A DNA stretch of 64,000 bases from Pseudomonas mandelii (GCF_024138395.1 NZ_JAMYDU010000017.1:1-64000); one strand, 5' to 3'. Positions 15,764 through 24,650 are shown, counted from the first letter of the stretch. Translations and numbers: made by a program. The notes: a model not told the origin generated them from the sequence alone.

Positions 15764-17677
15764 ATGATCAAACAGACGTTGTTTGTACCGCTCGCCGGAT
15801 GCCTGCTCGCTGCTGCCTGTGCCCAGGCGATCGCCGCGCCCAACCCTTATTCGAATTTCGTCGTCTTCGGCGACAGCCTCAACGATGCCGGGCAGTTTAC
15901 CGACACGGGCGGCCCTGCCGGTGCGACCCAGCGTTTTACCAACCGAACCGGGCCGGTCTACCTGGATGGCAGTGGTGAATTACGCTCGCTGAACTCCACG
16001 CAACTGTTGGGTGGACGTCTCGGTTTTTCACCTGACCAGACCGCCGCCTCGACGTCGGCTGCGCGAGCGAATCAAGGGCTGGCGGATGGCAACAACTGGG
16101 CGGTCGGCGGTTATCGTACCGACCAGATTCTGGACTCGATCACTACCGAATCCGCCACGGGCGAACGAACACGGGCAGGTTATCTGCCGACGAACAACTT
16201 CCGCGCCGACCCCAATGCGCTGTATTACATTTCCGGGGGCGGCAACGACTTCCTTCAGGGCCTCGTGCTTAATACCCCCCAGGCCAATGCCGCGGCGAAT
16301 CGCCTGGCCGACAGCGTGCAAACCCTGCAAACCGCTGGCGCCAAATATATTGTGGTTTGGTTACTGCCGGACCTGGGCCTGACGCCAGCCATTAACGGCA
16401 GTCCATTGCAAACAACGATTTCGCAACTGAGTACGGACTTCAACCAGCAGTTGGTCACCCGACTCGCGGGGATCAATGCCGAAATCATCCCGCTGAACAT
16501 TCCACTGCTGTTGCAGGAAACCTTCGCCGACCCAGCCCGATTCGGCCTCGCCACCGGGCAGAATCTGACGGCGACCTGCTTCAGCGGCAGCGGTTGCACG
16601 GAAAACCCCGTGTATGGCATCAACAGTGCCACCCCGGATCCGAGCAAGCTGATTTACAACGACTCGGTTCACCCCACTGAAGCAGGGCAAAAGCTGATTG
16701 CCGATTACGCCTATTCCTTGCTGGCGGCACCTTGGGAACTGACGTTGCTGCCGGAAATGGCCCACGCCACCTTACGCGCTCATCAGGATGAACTGCGTAG
16801 CCAGTGGCAAGCCGACTGGGAGAACTGGCAGGCCATCGGCCAATGGCGCGCGATTGTCGCCGGCAGTGGTCAGCATTTGGATGTCGACAGCCAAAGCAGC
16901 GGCGCCAGCGCTGATGGCAGCGGTTACAACCTGAATATCGGCGGTAGCTATCGCCTCAATGAAGCCTGGCGCGTCGGTGTGGCAGCAGGCTTCTATCGTC
17001 AGAACCTGGACGCCGGTAGTAACGATTCGGACTACAAACTCAATAGCTATCTGGCGACCGCTTTCGCCCAGTTCCAGCAGAATCGCTGGTGGGCCGATGC
17101 CGCACTGACCGGTGGCAAACTGGATTACGACAATCTCGAACGCAAATTCGACCTGGGTGTCAGCGAAGGATCGGAAAAGGGTGATACCGATGGCCATCTC
17201 TGGGCCTTCAGTACTCGCCTTGGCTATGACATTGCGCAACCAGGCAGCGAATGGCACCTGTCACCGTTCATCAGCGCCGATTACGCCAAAGTGGAAGTCG
17301 ATGGCTACTCGGAAAACAGCAACCGCGCCACCGCGCTGACCTTCGATGATCAGACCCGAGACTCGAAACGCCTGGGGGTCGGCTTGCAAGGCAAATACAA
17401 CTTCACCCGTCAGACCCAGGTGTTTGGCGAATATGCCTACGAGCGCGAGTACGAGTACGAAGATGACGTTCAGAAGGTAAACATCGCCCTCAACAGCCTG
17501 CCGGCGAACGACTTTACGCTGGAAGGTTATACGCCGCAGAGTCACTTGAACCGCGTGAGCCTGGGGGTCAGCCACAAGTTGACCGCCGACCTGGCATTGC
17601 GTGGTGGTTATACGTTCCGCAAGGATGATGACTTTACTCAGCAGGGCATCAATGTTGGGGTGACGTTGGATTTCTAA
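15764..17677 (+). CDS. estA: GDSL esterase autotransporter (EstA/EstP type)
   Basis: 637 aa outer-membrane protein with a signal peptide (cleavage near AIAAP, residue 26). The catalytic passenger begins FVVFGDSLNDAGQ (GDSL nucleophile), with GGGNDFLQG and DSVHPTEAG supplying the remaining block III and V residues. The C-terminal about 280 residues form a beta-barrel ending in aromatic Phe (GVTLDF). EstA of P. aeruginosa affects rhamnolipid production and motility. ATG 15764 is preferred over TTG 15758. It is divergent from the trpG leader, convergent with trpE, and ends in a strong terminator. Confidence 0.92.
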   Translation: MIKQTLFVPLAGCLLAAACAQAIAAPNPYSNFVVFGDSLNDAGQFTDTGGPAGATQRFTNRTGPVYLDGSGELRSLNSTQLLGGRLGFSPDQTAASTSAARANQGLADGNNWAVGGYRTDQILDSITTESATGERTRAGYLPTNNFRADPNALYYISGGGNDFLQGLVLNTPQANAAANRLADSVQTLQTAGAKYIVVWLLPDLGLTPAINGSPLQTTISQLSTDFNQQLVTRLAGINAEIIPLNIPLLLQETFADPARFGLATGQNLTATCFSGSGCTENPVYGINSATPDPSKLIYNDSVHPTEAGQKLIADYAYSLLAAPWELTLLPEMAHATLRAHQDELRSQWQADWENWQAIGQWRAIVAGSGQHLDVDSQSSGASADGSGYNLNIGGSYRLNEAWRVGVAAGFYRQNLDAGSNDSDYKLNSYLATAFAQFQQNRWWADAALTGGKLDYDNLERKFDLGVSEGSEKGDTDGHLWAFSTRLGYDIAQPGSEWHLSPFISADYAKVEVDGYSENSNRATALTFDDQTRDSKRLGVGLQGKYNFTRQTQVFGEYAYEREYEYEDDVQKVNIALNSLPANDFTLEGYTPQSHLNRVSLGVSHKLTADLALRGGYTFRKDDDFTQQGINVGVTLDF

Positions 17678-17688
17678 ACCGCAGGCAA

Positions 17689-17726
17689 TAAAAAACGCGG
17701 CGCCCTTACACAGGCGCCGCGTTTTT
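17689..17726. terminator. Bidirectional terminator between estA and trpE
   Basis: A 9-bp stem CGCGGCGCC/GGCGCCGCG with an 8-base loop is flanked by AAAAAA and TTTTTT. It can end both the estA and the trpE transcripts. Confidence 0.93.
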
Positions 17727-17745
17727 TATGGTGTATGCAAAATCC

Positions 17746-17852
17746 ATGTGGGAGCGGCGGTGCGGCGATCCGACTTGCTCGCGAAGACGGCAGCACAGTC
17801 AACATTAATGTCGCCTGATACACCGCTTTCGCGAGCAAGCCCACTCCCACAG
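17746..17852. repeat. REP doublet downstream of trpE
   Basis: Inverted pair: GTGGGAGCGGCGGTGCGGCG...CTCGCGAAG and CTTTCGCGAGCAAGCCCACTCC. This subfamily has CTCGCGA where the others have CCCGCGA. It lies between the estA terminator and the trpE stop. Confidence 0.8.
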
Positions 17853-17863
17853 GGTTTGCGTAC

Positions 17864-19345
17864 TTAGTTGTCCGGCGTCTGCTCGGCCAAGGCCACGGCG
17901 CGGAACATGGCGCGGCGTTTGTTCAGGGTTTCTTCCCATTCCAGTGCTGGCACCGAATCGGCGACGATGCCGCCACCGGCCTGCACGTGCAGTTCGCCGT
18001 TCTTGATCACCGCGGTACGGATCGCAATCGCGGTGTCCATGTTGCCGTTCCAGGCGAAGTAACCGACCGCGCCGCCGTAGACGCCACGCTTGACCGGTTC
18101 AAGTTCGTCGATGATTTCCATCGCGCGAATCTTCGGCGCGCCAGACAAGGTGCCGGCCGGAAGGATCGCCCGCAATGCGTCCATCGCCGTCAGCCCGGCC
18201 TTCAGTTGGCCGGTGACGTTGGACACGATGTGCATCACGTTGGAATAACGCTCGATCACCATCTTCTCGGTGAGTTTCACCGAACCGATTTCCGAAACGC
18301 GACCGGTGTCGTTGCGGCCCAGATCGATCAGCATCAAGTGTTCGGCAATTTCCTTGTCGTCTGACAGCAGGTCTTTTTCCAGCGCCACGTCAGCTTCTTC
18401 GTTGACGCCTCGCGGACGAGTACCGGCAATCGGGCGCACAGTGATCAGGTTGTCTTCGACCCGCACCAGCACTTCCGGCGAACTGCCGACGACGTGGAAG
18501 TCGCCGAAGTTGAAGAAGTACATATAAGGCGTCGGGTTGAAGCAGCGCAGCGCCCGGTACAGATCGATAGGCGCAGCCTTGAAGTCGATCGACATGCGCT
18601 GGGACGGCACGACCTGCATGCAGTCGCCGGCCAGGATGTATTCCTTGATGGTGTCGACGGCTTTTTCGTAATCGCTCTGGGTGAAGCTCGAACGGAACAC
18701 CGGATCCGCCGATTGCTGTTTGCTGAAGTCCAGGCCACGGCGTGGAGTGATCGGCTGGCGGAGTTGTTCCAGCAGCGTTTGCAGACGTGCCTGACCTTGC
18801 TCGAAAGCGTCTTCCTGCGACGGATCGGCCAGGACAATCGCGTGCATTTTGCCGGCGAGGTTGTCGAACACCACCACCGCGTCGGACACCATCAGCAGAA
18901 TGTCCGGCACGCCCAGTGGATCCGGGTTCGGGCATTTGCCCAGACGCTTCTCCACATAGCGCACGCAGTCATAACCGAAGTAGCCCACAAGACCGCCATT
19001 GAAGCGCGGCAGACCGGCGATGGTCGGCACGTTGTAGCGCGCCTTGAAGGTTTCGACGAAGGCCAAGGGGTCTTCAACGTCGTGGCTTTCGATCTCGACG
19101 CCGTCGTGGGTCACGCTGACGTGGTGATCGTGAACCCGCAGCACGGTGCGGCACGGCAAGCCGATGATCGAATAGCGGCCCCATTTCTCACCGCCCTGCA
19201 CCGACTCCAGCAGGTAGGAGTTCGGCTCGTCGGCCAGCTTCAGGTAGATCGACAGCGGCGTGTCGAAGTCGGCCAGGGTTTCGCAGGCAAGCGGGATGCG
19301 GTTGTAGCCGGCAGCGGCCAAACGCAGGAATTCTTCGTGGATCAT
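17864..19345 (-). CDS. trpE: Anthranilate synthase component I
   Basis: 493 aa chorismate-utilising enzyme making anthranilate with TrpG ammonia. The feedback site for tryptophan is visible in the N-terminal LLESVQGGEKWGRYS. Catalytic blocks include IAGTRPRG, DLGRNDTGRVSEIGSV and GTLSGAPKIRAMEI. It is transcribed leftward behind gph, 70 bases from the gph stop, and the gph tail doubles as a Trp-containing leader. Unlike in enteric bacteria, it is separated from trpGDC. Confidence 0.96.
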   Translation of the reverse strand: MIHEEFLRLAAAGYNRIPLACETLADFDTPLSIYLKLADEPNSYLLESVQGGEKWGRYSIIGLPCRTVLRVHDHHVSVTHDGVEIESHDVEDPLAFVETFKARYNVPTIAGLPRFNGGLVGYFGYDCVRYVEKRLGKCPNPDPLGVPDILLMVSDAVVVFDNLAGKMHAIVLADPSQEDAFEQGQARLQTLLEQLRQPITPRRGLDFSKQQSADPVFRSSFTQSDYEKAVDTIKEYILAGDCMQVVPSQRMSIDFKAAPIDLYRALRCFNPTPYMYFFNFGDFHVVGSSPEVLVRVEDNLITVRPIAGTRPRGVNEEADVALEKDLLSDDKEIAEHLMLIDLGRNDTGRVSEIGSVKLTEKMVIERYSNVMHIVSNVTGQLKAGLTAMDALRAILPAGTLSGAPKIRAMEIIDELEPVKRGVYGGAVGYFAWNGNMDTAIAIRTAVIKNGELHVQAGGGIVADSVPALEWEETLNKRRAMFRAVALAEQTPDN

Positions 19346-19388
19346 GAGGTGCCTCGTGGCTTGAGGGTCTAACGGTCAGGTGTGCAAA

Positions 19389-19460
19389 CGCGCCGGTACG
19401 CCGGCCAGGAACAAGTCAGGCGCGCCAACGCCAGCGGGCCAGGGCCTTGATGACTTTCAT
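19389..19460 (-). promoter_or_regulatory. Putative trpE leader peptide (in the gph tail) and hairpin
   Basis: The last 14 codons of gph, from an internal ATG at 19460, read MKVIKALARWRWRA and stop 70 bases before trpE. After the stop, GCCGG/CCGGC at 19392-19405 forms a hairpin, and CGCGCC (19389-19394) can instead pair with GGCGCG (19419-19424) in the last codons. These alternative pairings beside two Trp codons suggest attenuation control of trpE. No separate ribosome site is seen before the internal ATG, so gph translation itself may provide the ribosome. Confidence 0.5.
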
Positions 19461-20234
19461 CCAGAGTTTGCGAGTGACCACCACGATGGCGTTTCCAGGA
19501 GGGGATTGAACAGCGTCGGGCAACGTTATCCCAGCGGCCGGATCCAGGCAACCGGGAATTAGTTTGCGCAGATCATCGATCACCAGCGCCGGCGATTCTT
19601 CGGCAATCGGCCGACCGTGGTTATAGCCATAACTGAGTGCTACGCATTTGACCCCCGCCGCTTTCGCCGCCAGCACATCGCTGCGCGAGTCGCCGACGAA
19701 CAACGATTGCGACGCCGGAATGTTGGCCATTTTCATCACGAAAAACAGCGCGGCCGGGTCGGGTTTCTTGTTCGGCAGGGTGTCGCCACCGATGATCCAT
19801 TTGAAGTAACGGCCGATCTTCATCTGATCCAGCAGCGGCGCGACGAAGCGTTCCGGCTTGTTGGTGATCAGCGCCATTTCGACGCCTTGTTTGTTCAGCC
19901 ACTTGAGGGTGTCACGCACGCCGGGGTAAACCACCGTCAGTTCGTGACCGTCCTCATAAAAGCCGTTGAACAATTCCAGGGCATGCTCGGCCTCGACCTC
20001 ATCGACACCCTCGGCGTCGATGTGGTTGGCCAAGGCCCGGCGCACCAGCATGTGTACGCCGTTGCCAACCCACTCGCGCACCGGTTCGATACCGGCAGGT
20101 TGACGCCCGAGTTTGAGCAGCATGTTATCCACAGCCGCCGCGAGGTCAGGGACCGAATCGACCAGCGTGCCATCCAGATCGAACATCACCAGCCGCGGCA
20201 GACGCCCGGGGAACAGCTGCTCAAAACCACTCAT
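19416..20234 (-). CDS. gph: Phosphoglycolate phosphatase
   Basis: 272 aa HAD-superfamily phosphatase removing 2-phosphoglycolate. HAD motifs: MFDLDGTLVDS, ITNKPERF, KKPDPAALFF and FVGDSRSDVLAAKAAG. Its start overlaps the rpe stop by 4 bases. The C-terminal about 45 residues go beyond the HAD fold and end in RKLWMKVIKALARWRWRA, a basic, Trp-rich tail that I recall in other Pseudomonas Gph proteins. The tail overlaps the putative trpE leader. Confidence 0.93.
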   Translation of the reverse strand: MSGFEQLFPGRLPRLVMFDLDGTLVDSVPDLAAAVDNMLLKLGRQPAGIEPVREWVGNGVHMLVRRALANHIDAEGVDEVEAEHALELFNGFYEDGHELTVVYPGVRDTLKWLNKQGVEMALITNKPERFVAPLLDQMKIGRYFKWIIGGDTLPNKKPDPAALFFVMKMANIPASQSLFVGDSRSDVLAAKAAGVKCVALSYGYNHGRPIAEESPALVIDDLRKLIPGCLDPAAGITLPDAVQSPPGNAIVVVTRKLWMKVIKALARWRWRA

Positions 20235-20905
20235 GGGCGAGCCAGTGCCAGTTCGGAGCGCATTTTTTCAATCACTTCCTGGTAGTTCGGCGCATTAAAG
20301 ATCGCCGAGCCAGCGACGAAGGTGTCGGCGCCAGCAGCAGCGATTTCGCGAATGTTGTTCACGTTCACTCCACCGTCGATCTCCAGGCGAATGTCACGAC
20401 CGGAGGCATCGATCAGCGCCCGCGCTTCACGCAGCTTGTCGAGGGTACCGGGAATGAACTTCTGCCCGCCAAAGCCCGGGTTGACGCTCATCAGCAATAC
20501 CATGTCGACCTTGTCCATCACGTACTTGAGCACGTCCAGCGGAGTCGCCGGGTTGAACACCAGGCCCGCTTTGCAGCCGCCTTCGCGGATCAATTGCAGG
20601 GAACGGTCGACGTGCTGCGTGGCTTCCGGGTGGAAGGTGATGTAGGTCGCACCGGCCTCGATGAAGTCGCCGACGATGCGGTCCACCGGGCTGACCATCA
20701 GGTGCGCGTCGATCGGCGCGGTCACGCCGTACTTGCGCAGCGCGGCACACACCATCGGGCCGATGGTCAGGTTGGGCACGTAGTGGTTGTCCATGACATC
20801 GAAGTGCACGAAGTCGGCGCCGGCGGCCAGGACGTTGTCCACTTCCTCGCCCAGGCGGGCGAAATCGGCGGAGAGAATCGACGGAGCAATGACGAAGGGC
20901 TGCAT
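20231..20905 (-). CDS. rpe: Ribulose-phosphate 3-epimerase
   Basis: 224 aa TIM-barrel metalloenzyme of the pentose phosphate pathway. Motifs: IAPSILSADFARLGEEV, HFDVMDNHYVPNLT, MSVNPGFGGQKFIP and IDGGVNVNN. The ATG at 20905 (MQPFVIAPS) is chosen over 20971, which would add 22 residues before the barrel. It is followed by gph with ATGA overlap, so rpe-gph-trpE read as one transcription direction. Confidence 0.95.
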   Translation of the reverse strand: MQPFVIAPSILSADFARLGEEVDNVLAAGADFVHFDVMDNHYVPNLTIGPMVCAALRKYGVTAPIDAHLMVSPVDRIVGDFIEAGATYITFHPEATQHVDRSLQLIREGGCKAGLVFNPATPLDVLKYVMDKVDMVLLMSVNPGFGGQKFIPGTLDKLREARALIDASGRDIRLEIDGGVNVNNIREIAAAGADTFVAGSAIFNAPNYQEVIEKMRSELALARP

Positions 20906-20991
20906 GACGCACCTTTTTTGAGCAGAATCACGATGGCGCGCATTGTATACCTCATGCTTTGACACGCGCACCGTGCTGCGATGATTGGGTC

Positions 20992-22140
20992 CTAATAGGC
21001 CGCCCGATAGATCTTCTCGATATCAACGGCGGTCAATTTGCGCGGATTGTTGCGCATCAGGCGCTCGATGCCGGCGGCTTCCACGGCCATGGCCGGGATC
21101 GCGTCTTCGGGCACCCCGAAACTGCGCAGGCCCAGCGGGATTTCCACCGCTGCACATAACTCGGTCATCGCCTCCACGGCTTTGTCCGCCGCTTCGTTGG
21201 CGCTCAGGTGAGCGGTCTTAACCCCCATGGCCTCGGCAATATCCTGCATGCGCTCCACGCAAGCCATCTTGTTCCAGGTCATGACATACGGCAGCAGCAA
21301 GGCATTGCTGACGCCATGGGCAATGTTGAAACGCCCGCCCAGCGGATACGCCAACGCATGCACCGCGCCGACCCCGGCATTGCCGAACGCCATGCCGGCC
21401 ATCAGGCTGGCGGTGGCCATGTCTTCGCGGGCTTGCAGATGGGATGGATTGGCGTAAGCCTTGGGCAGCGCCTGGGTAATCAGCTTGATCGCGCCAATGG
21501 CCAAGGCGTCGGTGATTGGCGAGGCATTGAGCGACAGGTAGGACTCGATGGCGTGCACTAGCGCATCGACGCCACTGGCGGCGGTGACACTGCGCGGGCA
21601 GGTCAGGGTCATTTGCGGGCTGACCAGCGCCACGTCCGGCAACAGGTAGTCACTGACAATGCCTTTCTTCAACTGCGCGACCTTGTCGGAGAGGATGGCC
21701 ACGTTGGTCACTTCCGAACCGGTGCCGGCAGTGGTCGGGATCGCAATCAGCGGCGGGCCTTTGCGCGGTACCTGATCGACACCGAACAAATCCTCCAGCG
21801 CGCCGTGGTAACCGGCATAGGCTGCAACACTCTTGGCGATGTCGATGGCACTGCCGCCACCGAGGCCAATCAGCCCATCATGCCCGCCTTCACGGTAAAC
21901 CCGTATGCAGTCTTCAACGATGGCGATTTCCGGGTCCGGCAACACCCGGTCGAAAATCTCGTAACTGCGCTCGCCCAGCTGCGCCAGCGCCAGCTCTACC
22001 GTGCCGGACTTGACCAGTGCGGCGTCGGTGACGATCAGCGGATTGTCGACATCCAGGCGTGTGAGCTCGGCCGCCAGTTGCTCGATGGCACCTGCGCCGG
22101 TGATCAGTTTGTGAGCGATTTTGAAAGAAGAAAGACTCAT
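20992..22140 (-). CDS. Iron-containing (group III) alcohol dehydrogenase
   Basis: 382 aa NAD(P)-dependent dehydrogenase. The cofactor segment GLGGGSAIDIAKSVAA and the metal-binding histidines in HAIESYLSLNASPITD, NAGVGAVHALAYPLGG and NIAHGVSNALLLPYV are all present. The group contains 4-hydroxybutyrate, lactaldehyde and propanediol dehydrogenases, and the exact substrate is not readable. It lies downstream of the agt transporter genes on the same strand, after a 240-base gap with a repeat. This suggests a role with short-chain semialdehydes derived from GABA or 5-aminovalerate. Confidence 0.82.
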   Translation of the reverse strand: MSLSSFKIAHKLITGAGAIEQLAAELTRLDVDNPLIVTDAALVKSGTVELALAQLGERSYEIFDRVLPDPEIAIVEDCIRVYREGGHDGLIGLGGGSAIDIAKSVAAYAGYHGALEDLFGVDQVPRKGPPLIAIPTTAGTGSEVTNVAILSDKVAQLKKGIVSDYLLPDVALVSPQMTLTCPRSVTAASGVDALVHAIESYLSLNASPITDALAIGAIKLITQALPKAYANPSHLQAREDMATASLMAGMAFGNAGVGAVHALAYPLGGRFNIAHGVSNALLLPYVMTWNKMACVERMQDIAEAMGVKTAHLSANEAADKAVEAMTELCAAVEIPLGLRSFGVPEDAIPAMAVEAAGIERLMRNNPRKLTAVDIEKIYRAAY

Positions 22141-22239
22141 GTGCGCAGCCTCTTATAGATAGGGGAGCTGGGCACAATAGTAGCTGGGGATTGGGGTTTG
22201 TCTGCTATTCAGATCATAAATGACCGAAGACTCCCTGAC

Positions 22240-22354
22240 CGATCGTTCCCGACGCTCTGCGTGGGAATGGATCAAGGGATGCTCCGCGTTCCAGCTTTAG
22301 AAGGGACGCAGAGCGTCCCGGGCTGCATTCCCACGCGGAGCGTGGGAACGATCA
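22240..22354. repeat. Palindromic repeat, second family, copy 1
   Basis: GATCGTTCC-GACGCTCTGCGTGGGAATG at the left and CATTCCCACGCGGAGCGTGGGAACGATC at the right are inverted, with an inner pair GGACGCAGAGCGTCC. It differs from the TGTAGGAGCGAG family. It lies between the agtD-like gene and the dehydrogenase. Confidence 0.85.
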
Positions 22355-22379
22355 TTCACAGGTTGATCGGGGCGCTGCT

Positions 22380-23204
22380 TTATACCTGCGCAGTGCGTAG
22401 TTTTTCGCTACGCCCGCGCAGCCATTCCAGCGTCAGCAACAGGATCACCGAGAACGCAATCAGCAGCGTCGCGGCAGCGGCAATCGTCGGGCTGAGGTTC
22501 TCGCGAATGCCGCTGAACATTTGCCGAGGCAAGGTCGCTTGTTCGGGGCCGGCGAGGAACAGCGTCACCACCACTTCATCGAACGAGGTGGCGAAGGCAA
22601 ACAGCGCACCGGAGATCACGCCCGGCGCAATCAACGGCAAGGTCACCCGGCGGAACGCGGTCAGCGGCGATGCTCCAAGGCTTGCGGCCGCCCGCACCAG
22701 ATTCTGGTTAAACCCCTGCAATGTCGCCGATACCGTAATGATCACAAACGGCACGCCCAACACCGCATGCACCACGATCAGCGAGAAAAAGCTGTTGCCC
22801 AATCCCAATGGTGCAAAGAACAGATAACTCGCCACACCAATGATTACCACCGGCACCACCATCGGCGAAATCACCAGCGCCATCACCAGCGGTTTACCCG
22901 GAAAGTCGCCCCGGGTCAGGCCAATCGCCGCCAGCGTGCCGAAAATCATCGCCAGCACGGTCGCTGCCGGGGCAACGATGATGCTGTTCTTCAACGCACG
23001 CATCCATTCCGCCGAGGCGAAGAAGTCCTGATACCAGTGCAGCGAGAAGCCTTGCAGCGGATAGACCAGAAAGCTCCCTGAGTTGAACGACAGCGGAATG
23101 ATCACCAGCACCGGCAGGATCAGGAACAACAAAATCAGGCCGCAGAGAATCCGCAAGCTGTAGAACCACACCCGTTCGATGGGCGACATATAAGGACTCA
23201 GCAT
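22380..23204 (-). CDS. agtD: ABC transporter permease (PotC/AgtD-like)
   Basis: 274 aa inner-membrane permease with six hydrophobic segments and the cytoplasmic EAA loop around VRAAASLGASPLTAFRRVTLPLIAPGV, which docks to the ATPase. It forms the second half of a heterodimeric channel with the 415 aa permease encoded 12 bases upstream. The order ATPase, binding protein, permease, permease next to rpe matches agtABCD of P. aeruginosa, an importer for 4-aminobutyrate and 5-aminovalerate. The substrate assignment rests on gene order and is an inference. Confidence 0.8.
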   Translation of the reverse strand: MLSPYMSPIERVWFYSLRILCGLILLFLILPVLVIIPLSFNSGSFLVYPLQGFSLHWYQDFFASAEWMRALKNSIIVAPAATVLAMIFGTLAAIGLTRGDFPGKPLVMALVISPMVVPVVIIGVASYLFFAPLGLGNSFFSLIVVHAVLGVPFVIITVSATLQGFNQNLVRAAASLGASPLTAFRRVTLPLIAPGVISGALFAFATSFDEVVVTLFLAGPEQATLPRQMFSGIRENLSPTIAAAATLLIAFSVILLLTLEWLRGRSEKLRTAQV

Positions 23205-23216
23205 TTCATTCTCCCC

Positions 23217-24464
23217 TTAGCTCAGGCGCAGGCGACTGGCGCCCACCAGCCAGCTGTAAATCAGATAAAGCACCACGGTCGCCAGCAGCAACAGCCCACC
23301 GAGCGCGGTCGCCATGCCCCAGTTGATGCTGGTGTTGGTGTAGAAGGCGACGAAATAACTGACCATCTGATCGTTCGGGCTGCCCAGCAGCGCCGGGGTG
23401 ATGTAGTAGCCGATGGCGAGGATGAACACCAACAGGCAACCGGCGCCGACACCGGCATAGGTCTGCGGGAAATACACCCGCCAGAAACTGGCGAACGGGT
23501 GGCAGCCGAGGGAAATCGCCGCGCGCATGTAGGTTGGCGAGATGCCTTTCATCACGCTGTAGATCGGCAGAATCATGAACGGCAGCAGGATGTGCACCAT
23601 CGAGATGTAGACCCCGGTGCGGTTGAACACCAACTCCAGCGGTTTATCGATAATGCCCATGGCCATCAGACCGCTGTTGATCAAACCACCCGATTGCAGC
23701 AACACGATCCACGCGGCGACCCGCACCAGAATCGAGGTCCAGAACGGCAACAGCACCAGAATCATCAGCAGGTTGCTTTGCCGCGATGGCAGGTTCGCCA
23801 GCAGGTAGGCCAACGGATAGGCCAGCACCAGGCAAATCACGGTGATGATCAGGCCCATCCAGAAGGTCCGGGCGAAGATATCGAGGTAGATCGCCTGATC
23901 GGGGGTGGCCGGGGCGATTTCGCCGAGGTCGTCAATGCGGTGATCGAGGGCCGCCAGTAGGTAATAAGGCGTCACGTCGCTGGTATTGCGGCGCACGACC
24001 TGCCAATAGGCCGGATCGCCCCAACGCTCATCCAGCGCTTCCAGTGCTTCTTTATAGGAGGCTGGTTCGGTGGCGAACGGCAAGGCGCGTGCGGTTTTGG
24101 TCAACAGGCTTCGGTAGCCGGCCAACTCCATGTTCAAGCGCTTGGACAAGTCGCCCAGGGTCTGATTCTTGCGGGCTTCGGCGAGGTCTTCGCTGGCGGC
24201 CTTGTACACAGGCTCTGACGGCAGGCCTCGGCCATCCCAACTGGCGATGGCTGCCACGGTGCGCGGCATGGTGCCGACCACTTCCGGGTTACCGACGCTT
24301 TTGTAGAGCAGCGCCACGATCGGCACCAGAAACACCAGCAACAGAAACAGCACCAACGGCGCGATCAAGGCTTGTGCTTTCCAGCGGTTGATCCGCTCGG
24401 CGTGCTTGAGCCGCTGCTTCAAGGTGGGGTCAGTGCCCGCGTTCACGGGAACGGCGATAGCCAT
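23217..24464 (-). CDS. agtC: ABC transporter permease (PotB/AgtC-like)
   Basis: 415 aa permease, longer than the usual about 290 aa because it carries a soluble insert of about 130 residues between the first helix (ALIAPLVLFLLLVFLVP) and the remaining five. The EAA loop is visible as YMRAAISLGCHPFASFWRVYFPQ. Such an insert facing the periplasm is known in some polyamine/amino-acid permeases. Transcription passes from the SBP gene through a repeat at 24529-24633 into this gene. Confidence 0.8.
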   Translation of the reverse strand: MAIAVPVNAGTDPTLKQRLKHAERINRWKAQALIAPLVLFLLLVFLVPIVALLYKSVGNPEVVGTMPRTVAAIASWDGRGLPSEPVYKAASEDLAEARKNQTLGDLSKRLNMELAGYRSLLTKTARALPFATEPASYKEALEALDERWGDPAYWQVVRRNTSDVTPYYLLAALDHRIDDLGEIAPATPDQAIYLDIFARTFWMGLIITVICLVLAYPLAYLLANLPSRQSNLLMILVLLPFWTSILVRVAAWIVLLQSGGLINSGLMAMGIIDKPLELVFNRTGVYISMVHILLPFMILPIYSVMKGISPTYMRAAISLGCHPFASFWRVYFPQTYAGVGAGCLLVFILAIGYYITPALLGSPNDQMVSYFVAFYTNTSINWGMATALGGLLLLATVVLYLIYSWLVGASRLRLS

Positions 24465-24528
24465 GGCGTACTCCGGAAATCTTTGGTCATTGCAAAGGTG
24501 GCAAGCGCCGCCTCGAACTTTTGCTGCT

Positions 24529-24633
24529 GATCGTTCCCACGCTCTGCGTGGGAACGCATCCAGTGACGCTCTGCGTCACAGGGACGCGGAGCGTCCCGGG
24601 CGGCATTCCCACGCAGAGCGTGGGAACGATCAT
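24529..24633. repeat. Palindromic repeat, second family, copy 2
   Basis: GATCGTTCCCACGCTCTGCGTGGGAACG and its inverse enclose GACGCTCTGCGTC and GGGACGCGGAGCGTCCC. It is closely similar to the copy at 22240-22354 and lies between the binding-protein gene and the permease gene of the same operon, where it may slow or end transcripts. Confidence 0.85.
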
Positions 24634-24650
24634 AAGCCCACGGGGTGATC

